A model generated the notes under the pieces. It ran no database searches. It had not been told where the DNA came from and saw nothing but the letters and a program-made list of their open reading frames with translations. A program made the position numbers and the translations under genes. 12,242 bases of DNA from positions 1 to 12,242 of the forward strand of contig JBHHYR010000115.1 in assembly GCA_046757585.1 (NCBI GenBank). Direction: 5' to 3'. Positions within the stretch are counted from its first letter, which is position 1; each line of letters begins with the position of its first letter. This DNA comes from JBHHYR01 sp046757585 (GTDB lineage Bacteria > Desulfobacterota > Binatia > HRBIN30). Shown here piece by piece: positions 1-7,123 of the stretch.

Positions 1-1363
1 GCGCAAGCCACGCCGCCAAACGGTGGTCTCCCGGGTGGCGGGTTGTGCCGGACGCCGGCGGCATGAGCTGCAACATGGCTGGCAAGGCGGTGAGGTTAGC
101 CACAAGGCTGATGATCATCCCCGTGCCGCAGATGACGCCTAGTTCCGCCACGCCCGAGAAGCCGGTCGGCCAGAAGGCGTAAAAGCCGGTCGCCGTGGTT
201 GCGGCGCACAGCGTGAGCGAACTCCCCACGGTGCGTACGCTTTCCGCGAGCGCATCGGGGGCTGTCCGACCGCGCCCGGTGAGCTCCCGGTAATGCACGC
301 ACATATGGATCCCGAAATCCACACCGAGGCCGATGAACAGGACGGCAAACGCTACCGAGAACAGGTTGAGATGCCCGATCGCCAGGGCGGCGAATGCCGC
401 AGTCCACATGAGGCCGAGCCCTAGTGTCACCACGGTTGCAACAACGAGCCGCAGTGACCGGAGCGCCACGAAAAGAATCAGCGTGACCAGAGCGAGCGAG
501 AGGAGCGCCGCGATTGTCGCGCCCCGCTTGGCACTCTCCATTTCTTCGTACGCCAGTGCGACACTGCCGGTCACCCGGACTCGCACCCCGTGGGCCGGAT
601 CGAGCCGCAACTCGCGAGCCAGCCGATGCACGGCGGCGATCGCTTCCTTGCCAGGCGCCAGAGCGCCGAAATCGAGGCTCGGCTTCAGGTCCAGAAACTG
701 CCGTCGCTTGCTGGCCCACGCCGCGTGGCCGAAGAGCACATCGCGCCAGGGGGCTTCGTACGGCCGCCCATCGAGCGTGGCATCCACAGCTGCCCGGACA
801 CGATCGAGTACTGCCACCAGGTCGAAACCGATCGCCGTGCCTGTCCGCACCGCATCGAGTGCTTTGCCGAGGACCGCCACGTTGCCTCGCAGGCTTTCGT
901 CTGCCGCTAGCTCGGCCAGGTACGGCTGCACGTCGGCTAACCGGTCCGCCAGATCTTCCAGCTCCCGCGGCTCGAGATACAGGAGGGCATGGGTGTCGAA
1001 AAACGGCCCACCACCTGGCCTATAGATGCTCTGGAACACCCCGGCCTCGCGGGCGAGGCGACCGGCAAGCGCGTCAGCCGCTTCCTGCGCGCGGCCGGGC
1101 GTTGCCGCATCGATCACGACGTACAGGCGGTCATCGAGATTGGGGAAGGCGCGGTCATAGTCGGCGAGTAAGCGCTGAAAGGGCAAGTTAGGCGCGAACA
1201 TGTGTGTGGCGTCCGCGTCGATACGGAGATGGGCAGCCGTGTACGGGATGATCGCGAAGGTAACCGCAAGCGCGAGCACGACCACGAAGCGGGCGCGGCG
1301 CTGGACGACCTGCACCCACGCCGCCAGCAGCCTACCGAGGCCTTCGTCGAGGTGGCGCGTCAC
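1..1363 (-). CDS. hpnN: HpnN-like RND/MMPL lipid transporter, N-terminal half (gene runs off the left edge)
   Basis: Inner-membrane RND-superfamily protein of the MMPL/HpnN type, which in hopanoid producers moves hopanoids toward the outer membrane. About 454 codons are visible; the family is usually near 850-900 aa, so this is the first half and the 3' end lies outside the window. Visible parts are TM1 (about residues 24-45), a periplasmic porter domain starting with HLRIDADATHMFAPNLPFQ and containing the HpnN-like stretch GGGPFFDTHALLYL, then from about residue 280 a run of hydrophobic helices. The fourth-helix motif GLGVDFGIHM carries the Asp expected of the proton relay. I chose the GTG at 1363 (VTRHLDEGL), about 10 nt after a GGAAGGA ribosome site; a TTG at 1384 would add seven residues, and an in-frame stop lies further upstream. 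It is divergent from the hpnM/mlaC-like gene, its usual partner. The MMPL family is clear; the hopanoid assignment rests on similarity and context. Confidence 0.8.
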   Translation of the reverse strand, partial: MTRHLDEGLGRLLAAWVQVVQRRARFVVVLALAVTFAIIPYTAAHLRIDADATHMFAPNLPFQRLLADYDRAFPNLDDRLYVVIDAATPGRAQEAADALAGRLAREAGVFQSIYRPGGGPFFDTHALLYLEPRELEDLADRLADVQPYLAELAADESLRGNVAVLGKALDAVRTGTAIGFDLVAVLDRVRAAVDATLDGRPYEAPWRDVLFGHAAWASKRRQFLDLKPSLDFGALAPGKEAIAAVHRLARELRLDPAHGVRVRVTGSVALAYEEMESAKRGATIAALLSLALVTLILFVALRSLRLVVATVVTLGLGLMWTAAFAALAIGHLNLFSVAFAVLFIGLGVDFGIHMCVHYRELTGRGRTAPDALAESVRTVGSSLTLCAATTATGFYAFWPTGFSGVAELGVICGTGMIISLVANLTALPAMLQLMPPASGTTRHPGDHRLAAWLA

Positions 1364-1520
1364 CCGGACGCCATCCTTCCGCAACCAGGGGGCCTTCTCG
1401 TCCCAGCGCCCAGGCCGATTGCCCCTGGCTGCGCCCGAGTCATGGAACCGGAGGGATCACCGACCGCCGCCCCTTCCCCCACTGCGGTCGGCCGGTGTAG
1501 ACTCACAGGTTGAAATCCCG

Positions 1521-1539
1521 GCTCGGCCTCAAGCCGAGC
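1521..1539 (+). promoter_or_regulatory. GC-rich hairpin in the leader of the hpnM/mlaC-like gene
   Basis: A perfect 7-bp inverted repeat, GCTCGGC and GCCGAGC, with a 5-nt loop ends about 5 nt before the AGAGG ribosome site of the downstream gene. There is no T-tract, so it is more likely a leader structure than a terminator. A TAGACT box at 1496-1501 could be the -10 element of this gene, but I see no good -35 at the right distance. The role of the hairpin is unknown. Confidence 0.35.
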
Positions 1540-1559
1540 GGAGAAGAGGTGCCTCCCCA

Positions 1560-2192
1560 ATGGCTCGTGCGGCTTCCGTACCTTCCCGCTTCCTTGTGCT
1601 CGCTGCTTTCGTCCTTGTCCCGACAGTGCGCGTGGGCGCCACAGGGGAGTCGCCCGCCGCCGTGATCGAGAAGTTCCATGCCGCGCTACTTTCGGTGATG
1701 CGGCGGGCGGACGCCCTCGGCTACGGCGGCCGCGTCGCCGTGCTGCGCCCGGTGATCGCAGCCACTTTGGATCTGCCCTACATGGCAAAGAAAGCCGTTG
1801 GACGGCACTGGAAGGCGTTCAGCCCCGAGCAGCGAACGCGTATCGTCACCACCTTCTCCAAACTGACCGTCGCTACGTACGCTGCACGGTTCGACGGGTA
1901 TGGTGGCGAACGCTTCGAGACTCTCGGGAGGGAACCAGGGGCATACGGCACCGTGCTGGTCCGCAGCCGACTCATCAAGTCGGACGGGGACGACGTTGAC
2001 TTGACCTACCGCCTGCACCGAGCGAGCGACGGTTGGCGCATCGTTGACATCTTCTTGAAAGGCACGGTGAGTGAGCTTGCCATGCGTCGCTCCGAGTACG
2101 TTGCCGTGATCCGGCGTAAGGGCTTCGGCGCCTTGATCGCGGCGCTCAACCGGAAGATCCGAGCCTACGCCGCGGGCGAGCCGGCGCGCTGA
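1560..2192 (+). CDS. hpnM: HpnM/MlaC (Ttg2D)-family periplasmic lipid carrier
   Basis: Predicted periplasmic shuttle of the MlaC/Ttg2D family, 210 aa, which carries phospholipid or hopanoid between membranes. The N-terminus is a Sec signal peptide (hydrophobic core FLVLAAFVLV, cleavage probably near residue 28). The mature part has the family pattern: SPAAVIEKFHAALLSVM, then a helix ending SPEQRTRIVTTFSKLTVATY, then the strand region ARFDGYGGERFETL, RLHRASDGWRIVDIFLKGT and a C-terminal ALIAALNRKI helix. The ATYxxxFDxYxGERFE stretch and the closing helix resemble HpnM more than E. coli MlaC as I remember them. The ATG at 1560 has AGAGG 10 nt upstream and starts the signal peptide; the open frame further upstream is not needed. 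The gene is divergent from hpnN and converges with mlaA, whose frame overlaps it. Plain mlaC is the alternative name. Confidence 0.88.
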   Translation: MARAASVPSRFLVLAAFVLVPTVRVGATGESPAAVIEKFHAALLSVMRRADALGYGGRVAVLRPVIAATLDLPYMAKKAVGRHWKAFSPEQRTRIVTTFSKLTVATYAARFDGYGGERFETLGREPGAYGTVLVRSRLIKSDGDDVDLTYRLHRASDGWRIVDIFLKGTVSELAMRRSEYVAVIRRKGFGALIAALNRKIRAYAAGEPAR

Positions 2193-3047
2193 CGCGGACA
2201 TGGGCGTGGCCCGCGAGGCAATCACGCTCCCGCGCGCAGGTGGCTTCGGCCGCTGCGCAACCATTGCCGCGCTGTTCTGTAGGTACGCGCTGCGCAGCGC
2301 GGCGTAAAAGTCGACGGAGCTCTCGCGGACCCGGCGCAGTCCTTCGTCATTGGCTTCCCGCGTTGTAATGCCGTCACCCAGCGACAGAACAACCTGTGCT
2401 CCGGGACCCAGTAGGTAGGTTTCAGGGTGCAACGCCCGATCAACCAGCTCGCCAACGGCATCACGGGCCGTGCTGGGTCCCAACAGCGGCAGAACCAGGT
2501 AGGGGCCGCTACCGATGCCGGTCCGGCCCAGCGTCTGCGCGAAGGTCGCGTTGTGAGCGGCGAGTCCCACCGCCGCGGCGGGATCGAAGAGACCAAGAAC
2601 GCCTACGGTCGAGTTCATCGCAAACCGAGCCGTGGTCACGGTCGCCTGCTTCACCTCGCGCTGCAAGAGGTCGTTCACCAGGATGACCGGCGCACTGAGG
2701 TTTGCAAACACTCGCGAGACCGCGCGCTTACCCGGGTCCGGTACGAGAAATCCGTACACGCGTGACACCGGACCGAACAGAAACCGATCCAGCGTATCAT
2801 TGACCGCGAAGGTGACGCGGTTGACCGTCTCGAGAGGGTCGTAATCTTCCTCGTCGGCGCCGTCTTCGGGAGCAAACAGATCGGCCCCGCGGTCCGTCCC
2901 GGCCACCACGGCAGGAGTTTCGCTTGGAGTGGCGGCGGTGTTGTCCCCGGTTGCGGGGGCTTGCGTGGTGGCGGCGTCGGCTGGTTCGCACAGGACCAGC
3001 ACCGCCACGAGCATGAACCCAACTGTCAGTCCCAGATGCTTGCACAT
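1686..3047 (-). CDS. mlaA: MlaA (VacJ)-like outer-membrane lipid protein with an open C-terminal extension antisense to hpnM
   Basis: MlaA sits in the outer membrane as a ring-shaped lipid channel and passes phospholipid to the periplasmic carrier MlaC. The MlaA domain spans about residues 68-265: DYDPLETVNRVTFAVNDTLD, SAPVILVNDLL, MNSTVGVLGLFDPA, FAQTLGRTGIGSGPYLVLP and LLGPSTARDAVG are all diagnostic. The N-terminus is a signal peptide. Cys20 lies in VLVLC, which has Leu where a lipobox wants Gly, Ala or Ser, so lipidation is doubtful and cleavage after PADA (residue 25) is possible. The acidic linker EDGADEEDYD follows. The start ATG has AGGGAAG upstream and a promoter at 3087-3116. MlaA proteins normally end near residue 265-280, but this frame stays open to a TAG at 1686, giving 453 codons. 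The last ~168 are antisense to hpnM, have no lipid-transport features, and look like a shadow frame or a lost stop. Confidence 0.82.
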   Translation of the reverse strand: MCKHLGLTVGFMLVAVLVLCEPADAATTQAPATGDNTAATPSETPAVVAGTDRGADLFAPEDGADEEDYDPLETVNRVTFAVNDTLDRFLFGPVSRVYGFLVPDPGKRAVSRVFANLSAPVILVNDLLQREVKQATVTTARFAMNSTVGVLGLFDPAAAVGLAAHNATFAQTLGRTGIGSGPYLVLPLLGPSTARDAVGELVDRALHPETYLLGPGAQVVLSLGDGITTREANDEGLRRVRESSVDFYAALRSAYLQNSAAMVAQRPKPPARGSVIASRATPMSASARRLARGVGSDLPVERRDQGAEALTPDHGNVLGATHGKLTHRAFQEDVNDAPTVARSVQAVGQVNVVPVRLDESAADQHGAVCPWFPPESLEAFATIPVEPCSVRSDGQFGEGGDDTRSLLGAERLPVPSNGFLCHVGQIQSGCDHRAQHGDAAAVAEGVRPPHHRK

Positions 3048-3086
3048 GCCGCTTCCCTGGCTCCCCCGACCCGGTGCTGGGCTCGT

Positions 3087-3116
3087 AGACTACACCCGAC
3101 CCCGATCGGGAGGCAA
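3087..3116 (-). promoter_or_regulatory. Candidate sigma70 promoter for mlaA
   Basis: Reading leftward on the minus strand, TTGCCT (3116-3111) is followed after 18 bp by TAGTCT (3092-3087), about 40 nt before the mlaA ATG. The same TAG(T/A)CT hexamer with an 18-bp spacer is seen before the malyl-CoA lyase gene. Confidence 0.5.
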
Positions 3117-3158
3117 TAGGGGGCAAAGACGGATGTCCGCAGGGGCATGAGCGCGGGC

Positions 3159-4085
3159 TCAAGGACGATCCTCCCACAGCTGCCGCGCGGCCGACTCGAT
3201 GCCGGCCGCGTCGAGCGCGTGGATGCGTAGCAGCTCCGGGTACGGCTCGACCTCCGTGCAGAACACGTCACGAATGCCCACGCGGGCGAGGCGGCCCGTG
3301 CCAAGCTCGGCCAGCACCTCGGCGACGGCACCGCCCAACCCACCGATGATCGAGTGTTCTTCCGCGGTGACAATCCGGCCCGTTTCGTGCGCGGCGCGTT
3401 CCACGGCGCCCCGATCGAGCGGCTTGATCGTGTGCATGTTGAGCACGCGGACCGAGACCCCGCTTGCCTGCAATGCTTCCTGGGCAGCCAGCGCCGCGTT
3501 CACGCACCCGCCGGTGGCGATGCACGTCAGGTCGTTGCCATCGCGCATCGTCACCGCCTGCCCCACGCGGAAATCCGCGTCGTAGCCGTCGAGGGGCGTC
3601 AGGAAACCGAGACGGATGTACACCGGCCCGTCGACCGCCGCCGCAGCCCGGACGGCACGCAACGCTTCGTTCGGTTCGGCGGGCGACAAGACAGTCATCC
3701 CTGGAATGGACCGGAGCAGTGCGATGTCTTCCATGGCGTGGTGGGTTGCACCCCACGGTCCGGCTTCGAGGCCTGCAAACGGTGCGATGATCTTGACATT
3801 GTTGCGGTTGTACGCACAGTCGTCACGGATCTGTTCGAAACCCCGCATGCTGACAAACGGCGCCATCGCCAGCACGAAGGCGAGCTTGCCGGCATGGGCC
3901 AGGCCCGCGGCCACGCCCACGAGATTTTCCTCGCTGATGCCCACGTCGATATGGCGATCGGGAAACTGCGTGGTGAAGGAGCCGACTGGTCCAAAGTCCT
4001 GCGAGACCAGGACGACGTCGGGATTCTCTGCTGCCAGCTCGGCCAGCACCTCGGCAGACGACATGGCTGTGAAGTAGCCGCTCAT
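3159..4085 (-). CDS. Transketolase-like enzyme, C-terminal subunit (pyrimidine-binding plus C-terminal domain)
   Basis: Second half of a split, thiamine-diphosphate-dependent transketolase, 308 aa, expected to pair with the N-terminal subunit encoded just upstream. The pyrimidine domain shows HIDVGISEENLVGVAAGLA, in which Glu52 aligns with the catalytic Glu that activates the ThDP aminopyrimidine. FVSMRGFEQIRDD, GLEAGPWGATHHAMEDIA and SPAEPNEALRAV follow. The C-terminal regulatory domain has VLNMHTIKPLD and AEEHSIIGGLGGAVAEVL. The ATG at 4085 is used because it overlaps the stop of the N-terminal subunit as ATGA, a translational-coupling arrangement; the frame is open further upstream but there it is only antisense-like noise. 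The sugar substrates cannot be read from sequence. A classical pentose-phosphate role, or a specialised C2-transfer, are both possible. Confidence 0.9.
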   Translation of the reverse strand: MSGYFTAMSSAEVLAELAAENPDVVLVSQDFGPVGSFTTQFPDRHIDVGISEENLVGVAAGLAHAGKLAFVLAMAPFVSMRGFEQIRDDCAYNRNNVKIIAPFAGLEAGPWGATHHAMEDIALLRSIPGMTVLSPAEPNEALRAVRAAAAVDGPVYIRLGFLTPLDGYDADFRVGQAVTMRDGNDLTCIATGGCVNAALAAQEALQASGVSVRVLNMHTIKPLDRGAVERAAHETGRIVTAEEHSIIGGLGGAVAEVLAELGTGRLARVGIRDVFCTEVEPYPELLRIHALDAAGIESAARQLWEDRP

Positions 4086-4894
4086 TGGACGTCCTCCAGC
4101 GCGGCGAGGGTACGTTGGACCTCTTCCTCGCTCAGCATCGTGTAGTGCGCGCGGTTGGTGCCCTCGATGCCCGGCACACCCTTGCCCTTCACGGTGTGCG
4201 CGATGATTGCCGTCGGTCCGTGCGGTGCGGGGGTTGCGTCGAGCGCTTGCACGATCGCCGCCATATCGTGCCCGTCGATTTCCGTGACGTTCCAGCGAAA
4301 CGCACGCCATTTCTCGGCCAGGGGTTCCAGCGGCATGATCTCATCCACGCTGCCGGCGGCCTGGAAGCGATTGTAGTCGACGATCGCAACCAGGCGCTCG
4401 AGGCCGAACCGGGGCGCCGAGAGCGCCGCCTCCCACACGGTACCTTCCTGTAGCTCTCCGTCGCCGAGCAGCACGACCGTGCGCGATCCCGACTGGTTCA
4501 GCTTCTCGGCCAGGGCGATGCCGACACCGACCGAGAGCGCGTGTCCGAGCGAGCCCGTGCCGAACTCGACCCCCGGCGCCTTTTTCGTCGGGTGCCCAGC
4601 CAGGCGGCTGCCCGACTGGCCCGAGGTCGGCAACTCCGACGCCTCGATTTTTCCCAGCTCGACCATGCAGGCGTGGAACGCCGTCACGGCATGACCCTTA
4701 CTCATCAGGAACCGATCGCGCTTGCGGTCCCCATCCTCCAAGCACAGGAAATGAAAAAACAGCGCCGCCATCAGGTCGGCACAGGACATCGCGCCGCCAA
4801 GGTGCGCGTAAGAGGTCGACGCCGGAACGACGATATGCCGCCGCAGCGCTGCAGCCCGGCGTGTGAGCGCCTGAATGGTTGCTGGATCAGTCAC
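4082..4894 (-). CDS. Transketolase-like enzyme, N-terminal (ThDP pyrophosphate-binding) subunit
   Basis: First half of the split transketolase, 270 aa. It holds the diphosphate-binding domain: RFLMSKGHAVTAFHA, a GHP motif at residues 100-102, EFGTGSLGHALSVGVGIALA, and the ThDP/Mg motif from GDGE (144-147) to Asn175 in IVDYN, with LQEGTVWEAALSA between them. The closing KGKGVPGIEG region is also typical. The start is the GTG at 4894, 5 nt after a strong GGGAGG site; it overlaps the stop of the upstream PPOX-like gene by 8 bp (GTGACTGA). Two-gene transketolases of this kind are common in archaea, Firmicutes and many environmental bacteria. The tight overlaps on both sides say that the PPOX-like protein and both transketolase halves are made together. 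Confidence 0.92.
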   Translation of the reverse strand: MTDPATIQALTRRAAALRRHIVVPASTSYAHLGGAMSCADLMAALFFHFLCLEDGDRKRDRFLMSKGHAVTAFHACMVELGKIEASELPTSGQSGSRLAGHPTKKAPGVEFGTGSLGHALSVGVGIALAEKLNQSGSRTVVLLGDGELQEGTVWEAALSAPRFGLERLVAIVDYNRFQAAGSVDEIMPLEPLAEKWRAFRWNVTEIDGHDMAAIVQALDATPAPHGPTAIIAHTVKGKGVPGIEGTNRAHYTMLSEEEVQRTLAALEDVQ

Positions 4895-5384
4895 TGGAGC
4901 CTCCCTTGGTCGAGCTTCCGTCGGCGGGTGTGTACTTGATGAGCACGCGACTGCCGCTTTTGAATCCCGTCCGAAACTTTTCTGCAAATCGCGGCCAGCC
5001 GGCCGGGTATTTCTTTGCATAGGTCTCGAACATGGCTTGCTCAACGGTTGGATCGCTGACGATCGCGCCGGTGGCCATGAACGACGGGCCGTTGGGTTTG
5101 CCGACCCAAATCTTCGCCCGTGTGCGGCCCGCTCTAATGCGTCGCGCGCGCCAGGTGGTCGGCGGCGTGCCGACGTACACGGCCCCCTGATGGTACAGGA
5201 ACCAGATTTCGGCCGGTTTGCTGAGGGTCCCGTCCTTCCGCGTACTGGCGATATACACGTACTTGCTCGTGGCGAGCTTCTTCTGGATGGCCGCGGATAA
5301 GCCTGCCGCGCCGGCCCTCACGGCAAGCAGCCCGACCAACATCCCGGCACTCACGAGCGCGATGCGTTTGAAATACCTGTGCAT
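4887..5384 (-). CDS. Exported PPOX-like (pyridoxamine 5'-phosphate oxidase / flavin split-barrel) protein
   Basis: Small protein of 165 aa. Residues 1-28 are a Sec-type signal or membrane anchor (FKRIALVSAGMLVGLLAVRAG); no twin-arginine motif is seen. The rest resembles the split-barrel fold used by PPOX and F420/FMN-binding proteins: KKLATSKYVYIASTRKDGT, KPAEIWFLYHQGAVYVGT, RARRIRAGRTRAKIWVGKP, FMATGAIVSDP, and a C-terminal AKKYPAGWPRFAEKFRTGF helix. The ATG has a GGGGAGGA site 4 nt upstream. It lies 65 nt after the GGDEF gene and overlaps the transketolase N-subunit by 8 bp. No reaction can be assigned; an exported member is odd because flavin normally loads in the cytosol for Sec substrates. 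It may bind heme or another ligand instead, or be non-enzymatic. Confidence 0.7.
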   Translation of the reverse strand: MHRYFKRIALVSAGMLVGLLAVRAGAAGLSAAIQKKLATSKYVYIASTRKDGTLSKPAEIWFLYHQGAVYVGTPPTTWRARRIRAGRTRAKIWVGKPNGPSFMATGAIVSDPTVEQAMFETYAKKYPAGWPRFAEKFRTGFKSGSRVLIKYTPADGSSTKGGSSD

Positions 5385-5449
5385 GCAATCCTCCCCGGTT
5401 AGCCTGTCTGTCGCTTTTGGTGCGCCACCAGTGTTCCTCCCAAGCCCGA

Positions 5450-6943
5450 TCAGTGGCCCATTTTCGTGCCTGCTCCGGCCAGACCGACGGCGTTCTTGCC
5501 CCGGCGCTTGACCGTGTACATGGCGGCGTCGGCGGCGCGGAAGAGGTCGGTTGCGTTGCCAGCATGGTCGGGGAAGGTGGCGACACCGACACTCGCCGTC
5601 ACTGTGGAGATGTCCACGCCGTCACCCTCGAGGGCACTGCACGCTTCGATGGCGGCCCGAATTGTTTCGGCGATCCCGGCCGCCACGGCGGCATCGGTGT
5701 CCGGCAGGATGATCACAATTTCGTCTCCACCAAAGCGCGCTGCCACATCACCGGGCCGCGTGAGATGCCCGATGACTCTGCCGAGGTGGCTGATAGTCTG
5801 GCTGCCGGTGAGATGGCCATACGTGTCGACGACCGCCTTGAAGTTGTCGAGGTCGAGCACCAGCAACGACACAGGACCACCACGCGCCAACAGTTCAGGC
5901 AGCGTGCGGTTGAAGTGGCGGGTGTTTCCCAGACCCGTCAGATCGTCGGTGATGGACGCGAGGTAGGCCTTGCGGTACAAAGAGGCGTTTTCAATGGCGA
6001 TCGCGGCATGATCCGCCAGGGTCTGTGCCAGTTGCAGCTCCTCCTCGGCGAAGGCCGAGCCGTCGATCTTGTTGATCACTTGGATTACCCCGAGCAGCGT
6101 ATTCTTGCTCAGCAGTGGGACACAGAGCATGGTGCGGGGCACGAAATGTGTGCGCGACTCGATGCCGGAGTAATAGCGCGGGTCGGTAACGACCTCGTCC
6201 AGACGCAGGGGCTGCCGGTGGCGGGCTACCCAGCCCGCGATGCCCTGATCGCAGCGGAGGCGGATGCCATCGATGATCCCGGACTGCAGCGTGCGGGAGG
6301 CAGTGAACGCCAGTTCGTGTCCTTCTGGGTCGTACAGGAGGAGCGACGACGCCTCGCTGGGCACAGCCGCGGCGATGCGTGCCAGCAACGTGCGCAGGGA
6401 TTCCGGATCATGCGCGAGCGTGTCCAGATCGAGCGCCGCGCCGAGCTCGGTGGCGACCTGTTCCAATTGACGCCGATCGCTATCGCTGAAGTGCATGCCG
6501 TCATACCGGTTGGCGACCTCTATGACCCCGACAACGCGGTCGCCGCGTGTGAGCGGGACGGCGAGCAAGCTGTGCGTGGCGAAGCGTGAGGCCCGGTCGA
6601 TGCCACCGTAAAAGCGCGGATCCCTGTCGACGTCGTTGACCAGGGCGCTGCGCCCCGTCCGGGCCACCCAGCTTGCGATGCCTTGCCCAGGTGGCACACG
6701 CATCCCGACGACGGCGTTCTCGCGCAGCGTTTCGGTGGCAGCGAAGACCAGTTCGTCGCGTTCGCCGTCGTAGAGCAGGAGCGACAAGGCCTCGGCGTGT
6801 GTGAGGCTCTTGATGCGGTCCAGAACGATTCGCAGAACATCAGGCAACTCCAGAGTCGACGTCAGAGTCTTGATCAGCTCGTGCGTGACGGTCAGTTCTC
6901 GCAGCCGCTGCTCGAACGAGGGATCCGGATTTGGCGTGCTCAT
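5450..6943 (-). CDS. GAF-GAF-GGDEF dinucleotide cyclase, candidate Hypr-type cGAMP synthase
   Basis: Cytosolic signalling enzyme of 497 aa. Two GAF domains (about residues 33-166 and 180-316, e.g. VARTGRSALVNDVDRDPRFY and VARHRQPLRLDEVVTDPRYY) precede a GGDEF domain (about 330-490). The catalytic loop is GGDEI (405-409), a mild variant of GGDEF that keeps the catalytic acids. The product-inhibition I-site is intact as R396-x-x-D399, five residues before the loop. Metal-ligand Asp364 in LVLDLD and Lys479 near the end are present. The two residues that hold guanine in PleD (Asn335, Asp344) are Val372 and Ser381 here; Ser at the second position is the hallmark of Hypr enzymes such as Geobacter GacA, which make 3',3'-cGAMP. 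I took the ATG at 6943, though no clear Shine-Dalgarno precedes it; a TTG at 6967 is the alternative. First gene of the leftward unit. Confidence 0.93.
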   Translation of the reverse strand: MSTPNPDPSFEQRLRELTVTHELIKTLTSTLELPDVLRIVLDRIKSLTHAEALSLLLYDGERDELVFAATETLRENAVVGMRVPPGQGIASWVARTGRSALVNDVDRDPRFYGGIDRASRFATHSLLAVPLTRGDRVVGVIEVANRYDGMHFSDSDRRQLEQVATELGAALDLDTLAHDPESLRTLLARIAAAVPSEASSLLLYDPEGHELAFTASRTLQSGIIDGIRLRCDQGIAGWVARHRQPLRLDEVVTDPRYYSGIESRTHFVPRTMLCVPLLSKNTLLGVIQVINKIDGSAFAEEELQLAQTLADHAAIAIENASLYRKAYLASITDDLTGLGNTRHFNRTLPELLARGGPVSLLVLDLDNFKAVVDTYGHLTGSQTISHLGRVIGHLTRPGDVAARFGGDEIVIILPDTDAAVAAGIAETIRAAIEACSALEGDGVDISTVTASVGVATFPDHAGNATDLFRAADAAMYTVKRRGKNAVGLAGAGTKMGH

Positions 6944-7025
6944 CGTCAAGGAGGATCTGCAGCCCAAAAAACACAGAGCACAGACGACGAGTCAAGACAA
7001 CCACCCCGTGGCCGCAGCGGCTGGG

Positions 7026-7055
7026 TTGAAACCCCGGGGCAAAAGACTGTAGTCT
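7026..7055 (+). promoter_or_regulatory. Candidate sigma70 promoter for the malyl-CoA lyase cluster
   Basis: TTGAAA (7026-7031) and TAGTCT (7050-7055) are separated by 18 bp, about 70 nt before the lyase ATG. The -35 lies inside the small inverted repeat GGGTT-GA-AACCC (7023-7034), and the -10 inside AGACT-GT-AGTCT (7044-7055). Either dyad could be a regulator site overlapping the promoter; that is inference. Confidence 0.5.
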
Positions 7056-7123
7056 CCAGCAGACACGCGGTGGGCCCCGAACCGGCCTGCCGCTCGCGTA
7101 GCGCCTGCTTAAGGAGCCGTTCC

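Noticed and set aside
1200..1559. Long plus-strand open frame in phase with hpnM that would add 120 residues to its N-terminus
   Set aside because: It is antisense to the hpnN start, and the true gene begins at a signal peptide with its own ribosome site at 1560.
3354..4145. 263-codon plus-strand open frame opposite the transketolase C-subunit
   Set aside because: It is a GC-driven shadow of a well-conserved gene and its protein shows no domain pattern.
6946..6955. Strong AAGGAGG ribosome site on the plus strand just upstream of the GGDEF start
   Set aside because: No start codon or credible reading frame follows at the right distance; it is the complement of the GGDEF leader and probably chance.
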